Of a stretch of DNA of 64,000 bases, positions 47,013 through 57,998 are shown one piece after another. Under the pieces are notes generated by a model, which was given only the letters and a program-made list of their open reading frames with translations, searched no databases and was not told where the DNA came from. Source of the DNA: Candidatus Roizmanbacteria bacterium (lineage in GTDB: Bacteria > Patescibacteriota > Microgenomatia > UBA1406 > GWC2-37-13). The DNA lies in NCBI GenBank assembly GCA_012798265.1, contig JAAZNM010000001.1:62001-126000 (forward strand). The letters are read 5' to 3'. The translations under genes and the position numbers were made by a program. Numbering within the stretch: the stretch's first letter is position 1; every line of letters starts with the position of its first letter.

Positions 47013-48261
47013 AGTACCCAATCTCGGTTTTTTTTCCCTACCTAATTTTATCATTTTGACCATATCTCTTTTGGCTTATGTGGCAGTTTTTTTCAAAAAA
47101 TCGCCAACGCCCTCCGACAACAAGGATGACAAAAAACTGATAAACCTTGTTTTCCTTGTCAATCTGTTTTACGCTGCTTATTACTACGGTGGACTATATC
47201 AGTATTTTACCTCAATAGCCATCGGCCAGATCATGTTTTTTATTTTTCTTTTTTATCTGGGGTTGTGTGTTTTTTTACTGAAAAAACCCTTATCATTACC
47301 GATGATCATTCTTTTTTATGTCGTAATAAGCCTGTGGACTATCCACGGCTCACCGAATCCAAGAGTCGATACGATTGTCGTCCTAAAAGAAGCTCCTCTG
47401 AAATTCATTCAGGGAAAAAATCCTTACAACAGCCAATTCAGCCGCGTCTATGCCAATATCAAGCCGACGTATTACAACTATCTTCCTTTCAGCTTTATTT
47501 ATTTTATGCCCTTTGTCCGCTTTTTGTCCGACCCACGCTATGGTATCGTATCTGCCAATTTAATCTCGGCTATCCTCTTATATCTGATATTTAAAAAAAC
47601 CAAAGACAAGGACACCTTGAAAATGTTCGTCGCCATGTTTTTGTTTCTGCCCCGTTCCTTCTATATGTTGGAACACGTCTATCTCGATTCGGTAATATTT
47701 ACTTTTTTCCTCGGCTTCTATCATCTGTCCCAAAAAAAATTCCGACGACTGGCGTCTTTTTTCCTCGGCTTGATGTTTTCCTTTAAACAAAACATTTTCC
47801 TTATATTCCCTTATTTTTTCAACAAACCGGTCAGACGCCGCCTTAACTATGTTTTTTTGATTCTTCCTTTTTTGCTGGCTGTTTATTTTTTTGCCATTGA
47901 CAAAAACTCTTTTCTGAACAATACCGTTTTCAATCTGTCACCAAAGTCTATAACCAGCCCGATAGATTACAGCTTGACTTTGCCGACATTTATAAAAAGT
48001 TTTGCCTTGCCCAATAAAAACGTCATCTATAACGTCAGTTTTGTTATATTTGCAATCGTTTACGTTGTTATCCTTCTGTTTTCTAAAAGAAAAAGGATCG
48101 AGAACAGTCTGGCGATAACCGTATTGTTATTCAATTACTTTTCCTATCACGCTTTTTTCAATAATTATTATCTTGCCGTGCAGTTTTTGCTTTTTGAGAT
48201 CGCCTGTCTTTATTTCAACTCTTTTTTGACAGCTGAAAAACAACCGCCATTGACCAGTTGA
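46945..48261 (+). CDS. Polytopic mannosyltransferase-like protein (GT87/GT-C type)
   Basis: 438 residues from ATG 46945 (MFDKIKKHMAIRLLIFSLLF); ATG 46969 is an equally good start and has TGATAAAAT in front. About ten TM spans. The first large loop has GSPNPRVDTIVVLKEAPLKF and IQGKNPYNSQFSR, the 'GxNPY' pattern seen in DUF2029/GT87-like enzymes. No soluble domain. The 5' end overlaps the divergent YfhO-like gene, and the 3' end overlaps a methyltransferase gene by 47 nt. Function inferred from topology. Confidence 0.7.
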   Translation: MFDKIKKHMAIRLLIFSLLFFSIVPNLGFFSLPNFIILTISLLAYVAVFFKKSPTPSDNKDDKKLINLVFLVNLFYAAYYYGGLYQYFTSIAIGQIMFFIFLFYLGLCVFLLKKPLSLPMIILFYVVISLWTIHGSPNPRVDTIVVLKEAPLKFIQGKNPYNSQFSRVYANIKPTYYNYLPFSFIYFMPFVRFLSDPRYGIVSANLISAILLYLIFKKTKDKDTLKMFVAMFLFLPRSFYMLEHVYLDSVIFTFFLGFYHLSQKKFRRLASFFLGLMFSFKQNIFLIFPYFFNKPVRRRLNYVFLILPFLLAVYFFAIDKNSFLNNTVFNLSPKSITSPIDYSLTLPTFIKSFALPNKNVIYNVSFVIFAIVYVVILLFSKRKRIENSLAITVLLFNYFSYHAFFNNYYLAVQFLLFEIACLYFNSFLTAEKQPPLTS

Positions 48262-48853
48262 AGGTCGCGGTTCTCACTATCCGTAAGCCGGACTTTTTGA
48301 TTAGGGAGATTATTTTTTTCTTATTAAACAGATGGAGATGCGCGTCAGACCAAACTCTACCGTACAGCTTTATCCATACCGACCAAACCGCCTGAAAAAG
48401 CAAGTTTCCCGTATCCATTTCGATGACGACCGTACCGTTTTTTTTCAATACGCGCTTTATCTCCAACAGAACTTTATCTGGATCGACTACGTGCTCAAGA
48501 ACTTCGGTACATATGATCAGATCAAAACATTCCTTCTTAAAAGGAAGCTTGTGGGCATCAGCGTGCTTTAAAACCAGATCGCCGTATTTTTTGCCTCCGT
48601 AATTTACGGCTTTTTCGTAAAGATCTACCCCATAACACCGGCTCTCTGGATATTTTTCCTTGACTTGCTTTAAAAACCAACCGCTGGCACATCCGACGTC
48701 AAGTATTTTTTTCGGCCGATGGCTTATAAAGCCAAGGACCGCCTTTAGTTTTCCGGTATGCCAGAGCCTTTGAAAATAATTATTTTTTACACCTTGCTGA
48801 TAGTAATCAGGTGGCGGAGAGTTGATTATTTTTATTAAATGTTGTTTCTTCAT
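48215..48853 (-). CDS. Class I SAM-dependent methyltransferase
   Basis: 212 residues, soluble. Motif I KILDVGCASGWFLKQVKEKY, acidic end of strand 2 CYGVDLYEKAV, motif II FDLIICTEVLEHVVDPDKVL and LKKNGTVVIEMDT (motif III region). Similar in layout to UbiG/sugar methyltransferases, so within this gene island it could modify a glycan; the substrate is not decidable. Confidence 0.85.
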   Translation of the reverse strand: MKKQHLIKIINSPPPDYYQQGVKNNYFQRLWHTGKLKAVLGFISHRPKKILDVGCASGWFLKQVKEKYPESRCYGVDLYEKAVNYGGKKYGDLVLKHADAHKLPFKKECFDLIICTEVLEHVVDPDKVLLEIKRVLKKNGTVVIEMDTGNLLFQAVWSVWIKLYGRVWSDAHLHLFNKKKIISLIKKSGLRIVRTATFNWSMAVVFQLSKKS

Positions 48854-48896
48854 GAAAAAAATTTTATAATCTTAAGTAAATTATTTTAACACAGTC

Positions 48897-49400
48897 GTGG
48901 ATACCAATCGCAAAAAAGGTTTTACTCTTCTGGAAATTCTAATCATAATCATTATCATTGGCATAATTACTTCTATGGTATCGGGTAGCTTTTTTTCTTC
49001 CCTGAAAAAAGGCCGCGACAGCAGAAGAAAAGGAGATCTTGAACAGATTCAAAGAGCGGTAGAGATGTATTATGAAGACAAAAAAGCCTATCCGACGGCG
49101 GCTGCCACTCCTGGCTTTCCTTTTGGCAGTAGCCTTTGCCAAACTGGTCCATGCGTAAGCGGCGAAAAAATATATATGCAGAGGGTACCGAACGATCCTT
49201 TGACAAAAAGCAGTTATCTTTATTCGTCAAATGCCGGCGCCGATTACAAAATGTATGCCTGTCTTGAAAACGACCAACAGATATTGAATTATGTGATAAC
49301 TCCGCCGGCCGGATTCAGCTGCGCGACCGTATGTAAGGATAAAAACAACAATAATATCACCTGTATTTGGGGAGTCTCCAGTCCGAATACCAATCCCTAG
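48897..49400 (+). CDS. Type IV prepilin-like protein
   Basis: 167 residues, GTG start (MDTNRKK leader), then GFTLLEILIIIIIIGIITSM with Glu at +5 and the GspG-like helix KKGRDSRRKGDLEQIQRAVE. Four or more Cys lie in the C-terminal part (LCQTGPCVSG, FSCATVCKDKN). It stands 6 kb from the pilus cluster, inside the glycosyltransferase island, and overlaps by 4 nt the end of the O-antigen-ligase-like gene. Confidence 0.84.
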   Translation: MDTNRKKGFTLLEILIIIIIIGIITSMVSGSFFSSLKKGRDSRRKGDLEQIQRAVEMYYEDKKAYPTAAATPGFPFGSSLCQTGPCVSGEKIYMQRVPNDPLTKSSYLYSSNAGADYKMYACLENDQQILNYVITPPAGFSCATVCKDKNNNNITCIWGVSSPNTNP

Positions 49401-51538
49401 TTTTCCTTAAGCTCTTCTAAAACCTCTTCGTCCTTGGGATTGAACTTATCAAGCATTGTCGAAAAAATTTCCCTGGCTTTTTCCTTATTGCCGTACTTTT
49501 TCAGCAGCTGACCTTTGAGGAGATATCCGTCGCGAAAATTAGCCTTTAGGCCGATTGATCTGTCTATATCTTGTAAGGAAAGCTCTTCCTGTTTTCTTTT
49601 TTCGTTTTTCTCTTTAGTCTCATCGGCGAGCAAAGAATGAAAGATGGCTAAAGTATAAGGTACTTTAGGATCGGTTGAGGCAATGACTTCGGCTTTTTTC
49701 AAAGCGGCTATCCCTTCGTTAATCTGCTCCGGATTCAAGGTAATCTGATAATAGAGATACTGGTTTTTTGCCCGGGTTTTCCAGTAAAGGATGTTCTTTG
49801 GAGACGCTTCGAGACTTTTCAGGTTGTATTGATCGGAAACAGTTATCAACTGCTTTGCCAGTTCCGACTGTTTTTGATAATGAGCAACCACGGCCAAATT
49901 GGAAAAGTTATAGGAAAGTTTATCCAGATATACGTGTTCGTATCTGAGTTTAAGGGCTCGACTCAGATAATCGACGGCGTTGCGATAGTCACCAAGTTTC
50001 CCGTAATTATCTCCTCTGGCATAGTTGATATCGGCCAACCAATAAGAGGCGATAAAATATACGCCATATATAAAAACCGCCGACAAAACTCCAACCGCTA
50101 TCTTTTGATTCAAACTGGCAGGAAATTCGTCCCTTTGCTTTGCATAACCATAATCATGGTCAAACAGAACCGCCAAAGCCGGAATAAGATAGAAGTATAG
50201 GTTTATCACCGTTGTCGAAAAACCAAAAAAGTTGGTAATAAGGATGGCAAAATAAGCCATTAATAGGCAGAAAAACAACTTTTTCAGGTCTTTGTCTGCC
50301 AAAACAATCGTTCGACCGAAACGATAGATAACAACCGCAATCATCGCCATATAGAAAAAAAGTCCGGCAAATCCCGTCGTTGCCAGATAGTTCAAAAATT
50401 CATTATGGGCTTTGTTGTAAAGGAAGTCCCATTCGGAAGTCAGATTATGGACTTTGGGACGTGTAAAATAATAGCTGTAAGCGAACGTCTCTACTCCGCT
50501 GCCGAAAAAAGGGTACCTTAGCCCCAGATCAACCGCCCCTTGCCAGACGATCTTCCTGATATCGAAAGATTCGGTAACGTCACTACTCAAATCTGTCTCT
50601 TGATTTTGGCTGCTTAGGTCGGTCGCCGGTCTTGTTTGCTGCTCTTCGTTTACCTGAGGCGGTCGAAACTCTCCGGTAAGGATACGATCAATTTGGCCTA
50701 TCCCCGTTTTAAAAATAATCAACGAAATTATCAAACACGTAAGCAATACGCCGGTAATTTTTAGCTTTGGCTTGTTCTTCCGATATCCATAATAAAAATA
50801 GACGGAAAAAAGAACCAGTCCGACCACAACCGACAGTAAAGCCGATCGGGAACGGGTAAATAAAACGCTGACAAAATTTATGATTATGTAAAAACCGAAA
50901 AGATATTGGTTAAGTTTTTTCGATTCGTCTACCGACGACAGAAAAAAATAAAGGGCTATAAAAAAATTTATAGCCAAATATGCCCCTAACCAGTTAGGTT
51001 GACCCAACGTCGAAAACATCCGGGCGGCCGGATCAAACTGGTTAGTCCAGCATTTATTATTAAACTGTCCCATAAAAACAAGACAGGAGAGATCATGTCC
51101 CAATCTCCCCGGCAGCCCCCACAGAATAACCAAAAAAGACGATGCCAGCGACAACCTCAATAATTTTTTCAAATCGGCCGGATTAATGTTTGATACGAAG
51201 ACACGGTAAAGGATTAAGTAAGCGGCAATCGACAGCAATCCGCCGTTAAATCGGCTATAGTAACCAAAGATTGAGGTGTGGACATCAATTGAAAAAATCG
51301 TTGATATTAACTGGCTTAAAAAAAATAACCTTAAGGGCCAGTCCAAAAAAGTATTTCTGAAATATGTTTTTTTGTGGAGAATCATCTTCAACAACCACAA
51401 AAAAAGGGCGACAACGGTTGAAAGATAGATAAAGATCATTTTGTTGAACTCAAAAAGTTCCGATGTCAATGAATTCATGACTAAGGGAGTAACGGTGAAG
51501 AGACCGGAAAAGACAAGCAAGATCAGTTTATCGATCAT
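49397..51538 (-). CDS. O-antigen ligase-like (WaaL/Wzy family) protein with TPR domain
   Basis: 713 residues. About 12-13 TM spans in the first 470 residues. The Wzy_C-type block is STLGQPNWLGAYLAINFF with TRSRSALLSVVVGL. A long loop (about residues 270-345) ends in the catalytic-type region GVETFAYSYYFTRP and NKAHNEFLNYLATTGF (the conserved H-N-E-F/L motif of ligases). The C-terminus (490-713) carries TPR repeats (NYGKLGDYRNAVDYLSRALK). Such enzymes move lipid-linked glycans onto an acceptor, in some bacteria onto pilin. The next gene upstream is 8 nt away. Confidence 0.85.
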   Translation of the reverse strand: MIDKLILLVFSGLFTVTPLVMNSLTSELFEFNKMIFIYLSTVVALFLWLLKMILHKKTYFRNTFLDWPLRLFFLSQLISTIFSIDVHTSIFGYYSRFNGGLLSIAAYLILYRVFVSNINPADLKKLLRLSLASSFLVILWGLPGRLGHDLSCLVFMGQFNNKCWTNQFDPAARMFSTLGQPNWLGAYLAINFFIALYFFLSSVDESKKLNQYLFGFYIIINFVSVLFTRSRSALLSVVVGLVLFSVYFYYGYRKNKPKLKITGVLLTCLIISLIIFKTGIGQIDRILTGEFRPPQVNEEQQTRPATDLSSQNQETDLSSDVTESFDIRKIVWQGAVDLGLRYPFFGSGVETFAYSYYFTRPKVHNLTSEWDFLYNKAHNEFLNYLATTGFAGLFFYMAMIAVVIYRFGRTIVLADKDLKKLFFCLLMAYFAILITNFFGFSTTVINLYFYLIPALAVLFDHDYGYAKQRDEFPASLNQKIAVGVLSAVFIYGVYFIASYWLADINYARGDNYGKLGDYRNAVDYLSRALKLRYEHVYLDKLSYNFSNLAVVAHYQKQSELAKQLITVSDQYNLKSLEASPKNILYWKTRAKNQYLYYQITLNPEQINEGIAALKKAEVIASTDPKVPYTLAIFHSLLADETKEKNEKRKQEELSLQDIDRSIGLKANFRDGYLLKGQLLKKYGNKEKAREIFSTMLDKFNPKDEEVLEELKEN

Positions 51539-51546
51539 AGTTGATT

Positions 51547-52878
51547 TTACTGTATGAAATATTGATTAATAGTTTTATTATATCCTTTTTCCCGTATCAG
51601 CTTGAAGATTTTGACAGGAGTGATCAGCTGGCCAACCGCCAAATCATAGGCGTTAAAACCCTTATTGGAGGTCAACGTCTTACCGTTCAGGGTAAACTGT
51701 AGCACCAACAACCAGTTCCAAAAAAACAAGGCAAAAAATATTAAGACCGACAAAAACCGCCTGTTTTCAATCTTTGTATTGAAAAAACATAGTCCAAAGG
51801 CAAAGTAGGGAAGAGCCGCGATATAAAAACGGTTTCCGAAACCGGCAGAGACCTCGGTCGTCCAGTACCCAACCAATAAAGCGAAAACCGCAAGTGCAAG
51901 CAGCATTGTCTTTGGTTTCGGGCCGTATTTTTTGTCGAATAAGCCCCAGATCAATCCGATCGTTGAAACAAGCAACGTTGGCGACCAAAAATAAAGACCT
52001 CTTTTTTCTGAAAACAAATTATTGAATATCCCCACTGAAAGCGAAGGTTGAAAAACACCTTTTTCGCCGATCAGGTAGGGGTTGACAAAAAAACTGCCGT
52101 AGAGAATCTTTTGGAAAATAATTTGCGGCAAGATCCCTAAGGCAAATCCACCGATTATACCGGTCAAATAGAGCAGTCTTTGTTTTTTATTGCGCGTTAT
52201 CAACGCATATAATACCGGAATCAGAAAGATAATATCGGCCACTCTGACGATAGCAAGCAAACCGCAGCTTAATCCGACAAGAAAGTGATTTGTCAGGTTC
52301 ATGTCCATATCTTTTGTTTTGTAAAGAAGAACGCAGATAATAAAAAAAGAAATTTGGTGCGACAGGGCCGGCTCAAAAAAAACATAGTAACTGGCTATCG
52401 AAGTCAAGATTATCATTAGCAAGGCAATATTCACCGTCCTTTTTTTGAAAAAAAAATTGAGATACCGTTCCAGGCAATAAAGACCGACAAAAAAATACAC
52501 CATTCCTGAGTAAGCGGCCATCGACTCAAAAAGAAGACTGAAACGATCCTGGCCGAGACAAAAGACATGATTTACAATCTTAAGTAAAAATACCGGCGGC
52601 AGCCAAAATAAACTAGTTCCCACCAACCAAGGATGATTGTTTAGGCCTGTAACTGTCTTTTCGGTCTTCCAAAAAACACGATTGACGTATCTGTCGTTTA
52701 TTTTTTCATGGGAAAAATGGGACAGGGCCGGATAAAAATCCAGTTTTTTTTCGAAAGCGATGGTGTTTGTCAATATGTAATAGCCGACACCGTCACCAAA
52801 CACCGCCATCTTAAGAAAAGAAACTCTGGCGGCGAAAAAAAATGCCGCAAGAATAAAGATAACCGCATATTTTTTCAT
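51547..52878 (-). CDS. GT-C-type polytopic membrane protein
   Basis: 443 residues. First loop MAVFGDGVGYYILTNTIAFE has the GDGxxY acidic pattern of GT-C glycosyltransferases (Asp about residue 28). NNHPWLVGTSLFWLPPVFLL and FEPALSHQISFFIICVLLY contain further polar residues between spans. About ten TM spans. Likely adds a sugar from a polyprenyl-phosphate donor; no closer assignment possible. Co-transcribed with the ligase-like gene downstream. Confidence 0.75.
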   Translation of the reverse strand: MKKYAVIFILAAFFFAARVSFLKMAVFGDGVGYYILTNTIAFEKKLDFYPALSHFSHEKINDRYVNRVFWKTEKTVTGLNNHPWLVGTSLFWLPPVFLLKIVNHVFCLGQDRFSLLFESMAAYSGMVYFFVGLYCLERYLNFFFKKRTVNIALLMIILTSIASYYVFFEPALSHQISFFIICVLLYKTKDMDMNLTNHFLVGLSCGLLAIVRVADIIFLIPVLYALITRNKKQRLLYLTGIIGGFALGILPQIIFQKILYGSFFVNPYLIGEKGVFQPSLSVGIFNNLFSEKRGLYFWSPTLLVSTIGLIWGLFDKKYGPKPKTMLLALAVFALLVGYWTTEVSAGFGNRFYIAALPYFAFGLCFFNTKIENRRFLSVLIFFALFFWNWLLVLQFTLNGKTLTSNKGFNAYDLAVGQLITPVKIFKLIREKGYNKTINQYFIQ

Positions 52879-52941
52879 AGCCTTTTTTCAATCATTATAA
52901 CAATCGTTTGGTTTTCCTGTCTTTTTTATTATAATTTTTCT

Positions 52942-54006
52942 ATGTTTGATCTGTTTGGCAGTTTTAAAAAAATCCCTCTTCCTTTTTTTAACTCCTTCGA
53001 TATTTATTTAGACTTCGGAACCACCAACACCAAAATTGCCGTCAAAGACAAAGGCGTCGTCCTTAACGAACCCAGTTTTTTGGGTTTTAACACCAAAACT
53101 AGGGAATATATTTTTTTTGGTCATGAAGCTAAAAATATCGTCGGTAAGACGCCTGAGTTTATTAAGATCACCCAGCCGATAGTCAACAGCGTCATCTCAG
53201 ACTTCGATGCCGAAGTATCGTTGATAAAAAATTTTTTCGAAAAGGCGATCAATGTTTATCTGAAAAAATATCAGTTGGTGAAAACGAACTTCAGAGCCAT
53301 AAGCACCGTCCCTTATTCGACTACCGAGATAGAGAAAAAGGCTGTTGAGGAAGTTCTTTTCAAAATGGGTTTTTCCGATGTTTTTTTGATCGATAAACCT
53401 ATCGCCAACGCCGCCGGTGCCAACATAAACGTCTTTTCCCACCATCCCAATCTGATTGTCGATCTCGGCGGCGGTCTGGTCGAAGCGGCTATCACAAGCG
53501 GCGGCGGAGTGGTTAACGAAAAAAATATCAAATCGGCCGGAGAAAATATGAATCACCTCATCGCCAATTACGTATACTTAAAACACGGTATAATTTTGGG
53601 AGAGAATACCTGTGAGCTGATAAAAATCAACCTTCTCAACTTTACCAACTCGGAAAAAATAATTACCGTCAGGGGAAAGTCTCTGGAAACGGGACTGCCA
53701 AAGTCTATCCGTCTTAAATCATCGGAAATAAAAGAATCTCTGACCGTAAATTTTTCCCAAATAATAGATATTATTAAAGAACTTATCGAAATATCTCCGC
53801 CTGAAGTGGTCGATGATATATATGATCAGGGAATAATTTTGTGCGGTGGCCTGGCCAATATTCCCGGAATCGAAAAATATTTTGCTTCCGAATTGAAGAT
53901 CGACGTTATCAAAACCAAGTCTCCCGCGGAAACCACCGTCGTCGGCCTTTTAAGTCTCGGAAAAAATTTTGAAAACATCACCAGACTGTCTCTTCCAAAA
54001 ATGTAA
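52942..54006 (+). CDS. mreB: MreB-like actin-family protein
   Basis: 354 residues from ATG 52942; the longer frame upstream lies in the divergent gene and is rejected. Bacterial actin that can guide wall synthesis and cell shape. Phosphate-1 loop YLDFGTTNTKIAVKDKGVVL, then NEPSFLGFNTKTRE and FGHEAKNIVGKTPEFI as in MreB. The phosphate-2 loop is LIVDLGGGLVEAAITSGGGV and the adenosine motif is GIILCGGLANIPGI. Somewhat more diverged than typical MreB, so a cytoskeletal paralog is possible. TATAAT ends 6 nt before the ATG. Confidence 0.85.
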   Translation: MFDLFGSFKKIPLPFFNSFDIYLDFGTTNTKIAVKDKGVVLNEPSFLGFNTKTREYIFFGHEAKNIVGKTPEFIKITQPIVNSVISDFDAEVSLIKNFFEKAINVYLKKYQLVKTNFRAISTVPYSTTEIEKKAVEEVLFKMGFSDVFLIDKPIANAAGANINVFSHHPNLIVDLGGGLVEAAITSGGGVVNEKNIKSAGENMNHLIANYVYLKHGIILGENTCELIKINLLNFTNSEKIITVRGKSLETGLPKSIRLKSSEIKESLTVNFSQIIDIIKELIEISPPEVVDDIYDQGIILCGGLANIPGIEKYFASELKIDVIKTKSPAETTVVGLLSLGKNFENITRLSLPKM

Positions 54007-54012
54007 TCTTCC

Positions 54013-54041
54013 TTGACATCGACGTTATTATTCTTTACTAT
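54013..54041 (+). promoter_or_regulatory. Promoter of the 751-residue surface protein gene
   Basis: Consensus TTGACA (54013-54018), a 17-nt spacer and TACTAT (54036-54041), ending 9 nt before ATG 54051. Predicts a very short leader or none. Confidence 0.65.
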
Positions 54042-54050
54042 GATATTTAT

Positions 54051-56306
54051 ATGGAAAATAATAATCCTGTCAATAACCCTTCTGGTTTTCCTGTTAACAA
54101 CAAATCCCAACTACCGATCAACAAACCGGTAATCTTAGCCTCGGTAGCAATTGTTTTTCTTATCGTCATCTTGGGTATCCTATCGCTTTTCGGTAACAAA
54201 AATTCCGAAAAAAACAGTGCCGGCGGCAGCGCTTCATCAAGTATTTTTGGTTCTCTTTTTGGCGGCGGCAAATCAAAAAACGGAAACCAAACGGGTTCGG
54301 GATCAATCACTACAGACAAGGTATCCATTCCAGATAATCAGTCAAGCAACCCTTCCGATCAAACGACGAGCGGCAACACCAGCGGTAACCAAACCTATCC
54401 GGGGTCGCCCGAAGTCAAGGTGAGCAATTGGATAGTCCAAGCGCAAAAACCGGCCTCTTCCCCGAATCAGGCACAGATATATACCTTTAAGACTTCTTTT
54501 AGCGAAGATGATGCCGTATTTTTAGCCAAAAAGCTTCTTGGAACAAATATCGGTAAGGAAAAAGGTTCGAAGTTAATCGGTTTCTACCCGTTGGAATCGG
54601 CTGATAAGCAAACGTCGATGTTTTTTTACAATACCCAGGTGGGGACTTTTTCCTACGCCTCGACCGCCGGTTTGGGTTTATCCGGCGAAAACAATACTGC
54701 CGAAGAGAAAATCGACAAGTTTGTGAAAAATTTTATCCCTGATTCGACGTTAAAGATGTCGGCTTCCTATAAAAGAAAGGATCAGGCCGGCCTGAAATAT
54801 TTTGAATACCATAGGGATTGGAAAGAAATCGGTCTGCCGATATTGAATCCTTTAGGACTTTTGAATATGCCGGAAAACCAGCTTTTGTCAAATGTGTCTC
54901 TGACTAACAACTCTAATAATCTGGCCAAAGACGACCAGGTCTATAACACGTCCGATTCAACCGAGGGCCTGGCTAGACAGAATGATTTTAATACCGTCAC
55001 CGCCGCGATCAACGAAAGTTCACAGACGGTTGTCGCCTTAAACTCCAATCTTCGTCCGTTGAACCTTTCCCTGGTCAAATCCCAATCGCTGTTATCGTAT
55101 GAAGAAGCCGTCATCCGGCTGAAAGCTAATCAGTACGATATGCTTGTTTCGCAACCGGCCGGTCAAGGCGTGCCGGATTACTCCAAAGTTTATCCGGGCA
55201 ACAAAGCCACAACTAAACAGGCGACTGTAACCGATGCCATTTTGGCTTACCTTGAACAATCTCCTTCGTCAGTCCAAAGTTCCCTTGAGCCTTATTATGT
55301 CTTTAAGGGTTACACCACCCTTGACTCCGGATACCGGGTCAACTTTATTGCGACAGTAAAAGCTGTATCCAACCAGTTGAAGGTCCAATCAAAAAGCTCT
55401 AATCCGGTTGCCGTCCTCGGTGATACCACAACAGCGACACCGCCAGCCCAACAGCAAAGCACCATTACCTTTCCAAGCAACTGTAAAGGACTTTGGGATA
55501 TCGGTAATTATCCGATAAGCAAACTCGTCAACATAAGACAACTGGGTCAGGTAAAGGTCGGCGACGGCACCACTCCTTATGCCGGAAGTACCTATACTTG
55601 GGTATTCTACATACCTGAAGGACAGCTGGAGATAAACGCGGCGATAAATGCCGCCCGGTCCTCAGGCGTTTACGGACGCGACACCCAATATTTCATAAAA
55701 GACTATCTGTCGGCTCTTGAAAATCCCGAATGTGCCGTCAGGATAAGCGGCGGGTCTCCGTCAATATTCGTTTATTTGCCCGATAATCAAAAAGCCGTTA
55801 TCTCTCTTTCCAAAAATCAACTGACTTATGTTGATCCCGAGATAATCGATAACTCGTGGCAAGTCAAAAACATCGCCGGTAAGCTTTACAGCCAGTCAGG
55901 AACAAGGGATTTTCTTTACTACGAATACGATTTGAGGGGGGTTAATTTTAAAAAGCCTGCTCAAGGCTGGTTAATTGACAGACATGACGTGGGCGGATTT
56001 GTGAAAAAAAATATCGGTCCTTTACTCAATCTGAACGGTTTGGAGTCCGAACGGGCAGTATTTGAGATCAAACAAGCCGCCTCAGGAGTAAAAGGTGATA
56101 AACTGTTCGTCGGTTTGGTCAGTCGTGACGAAATCGACCGCAATATTCCGTTGTCCGTTTCAAATACGGTCGCTAAAGTATACCGATATCATTTTTATGT
56201 CGGATCGTCAGGCGACAATATAAAGAATCTATCCCAACCAAAATTAAGTCCGATTGACAGGCACGGATCTTTCTTGTTGGAGATAGGCGGAATAAAAGGA
56301 GACTAA
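54051..56306 (+). CDS. Large membrane-anchored extracellular protein, function unknown
   Basis: 751 residues. Asn/Pro-rich cytoplasmic N-terminus (1-25), one TM (about 27-48, PVILASVAIVFLIVILGILS), then a low-complexity Ser/Gly/Asn/Thr linker (50-125). The rest is one large extracytoplasmic region with mixed alpha/beta character and two Cys (FPSNCKGLWD and NPECAVR). The text repeats a theme near the ends of two halves (NPLGLLNMPEN and GPLLNLNGLESER), which may mark duplicated domains. I recognise no family. Own promoter and strong predicted expression suggest a structural surface protein. Confidence 0.75.
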   Translation: MENNNPVNNPSGFPVNNKSQLPINKPVILASVAIVFLIVILGILSLFGNKNSEKNSAGGSASSSIFGSLFGGGKSKNGNQTGSGSITTDKVSIPDNQSSNPSDQTTSGNTSGNQTYPGSPEVKVSNWIVQAQKPASSPNQAQIYTFKTSFSEDDAVFLAKKLLGTNIGKEKGSKLIGFYPLESADKQTSMFFYNTQVGTFSYASTAGLGLSGENNTAEEKIDKFVKNFIPDSTLKMSASYKRKDQAGLKYFEYHRDWKEIGLPILNPLGLLNMPENQLLSNVSLTNNSNNLAKDDQVYNTSDSTEGLARQNDFNTVTAAINESSQTVVALNSNLRPLNLSLVKSQSLLSYEEAVIRLKANQYDMLVSQPAGQGVPDYSKVYPGNKATTKQATVTDAILAYLEQSPSSVQSSLEPYYVFKGYTTLDSGYRVNFIATVKAVSNQLKVQSKSSNPVAVLGDTTTATPPAQQQSTITFPSNCKGLWDIGNYPISKLVNIRQLGQVKVGDGTTPYAGSTYTWVFYIPEGQLEINAAINAARSSGVYGRDTQYFIKDYLSALENPECAVRISGGSPSIFVYLPDNQKAVISLSKNQLTYVDPEIIDNSWQVKNIAGKLYSQSGTRDFLYYEYDLRGVNFKKPAQGWLIDRHDVGGFVKKNIGPLLNLNGLESERAVFEIKQAASGVKGDKLFVGLVSRDEIDRNIPLSVSNTVAKVYRYHFYVGSSGDNIKNLSQPKLSPIDRHGSFLLEIGGIKGD

Positions 56307-56319
56307 AGTCCATTAACGG

Positions 56320-56347
56320 TTGACTTTTACAAAACTTTCTCTATAAT
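56320..56347 (+). promoter_or_regulatory. Promoter of 16S rRNA
   Basis: TTGACT, a 16-nt spacer and a perfect TATAAT (56342-56347), about 75 nt before the mature 16S. Shows that 16S has its own transcription start, separate from 23S. Confidence 0.75.
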
Positions 56348-56364
56348 TTAATATTGTCTTATTT

Positions 56365-56377
56365 GGCTCTTTGATAA
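56365..56377 (+). promoter_or_regulatory. boxA antitermination site before 16S
   Basis: GGCTCTTTGATAA matches the rrn boxA pattern (TGCTCTTTAACA) and lies between promoter and 16S. It is the counterpart of the site at 3152-3164. Confidence 0.65.
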
Positions 56378-56420
56378 TTAGTTTAGTCTAGTAATCGGGT
56401 TAGGATTTATGCCAAAATCC

Positions 56421-57936
<1,516 letters not shown>

Positions 57937-57998
57937 ATTTTTTTTATAATTTTTTATTAAAAAAATTAACTTTAGGGTATCTATCCCTAACCCGATTT

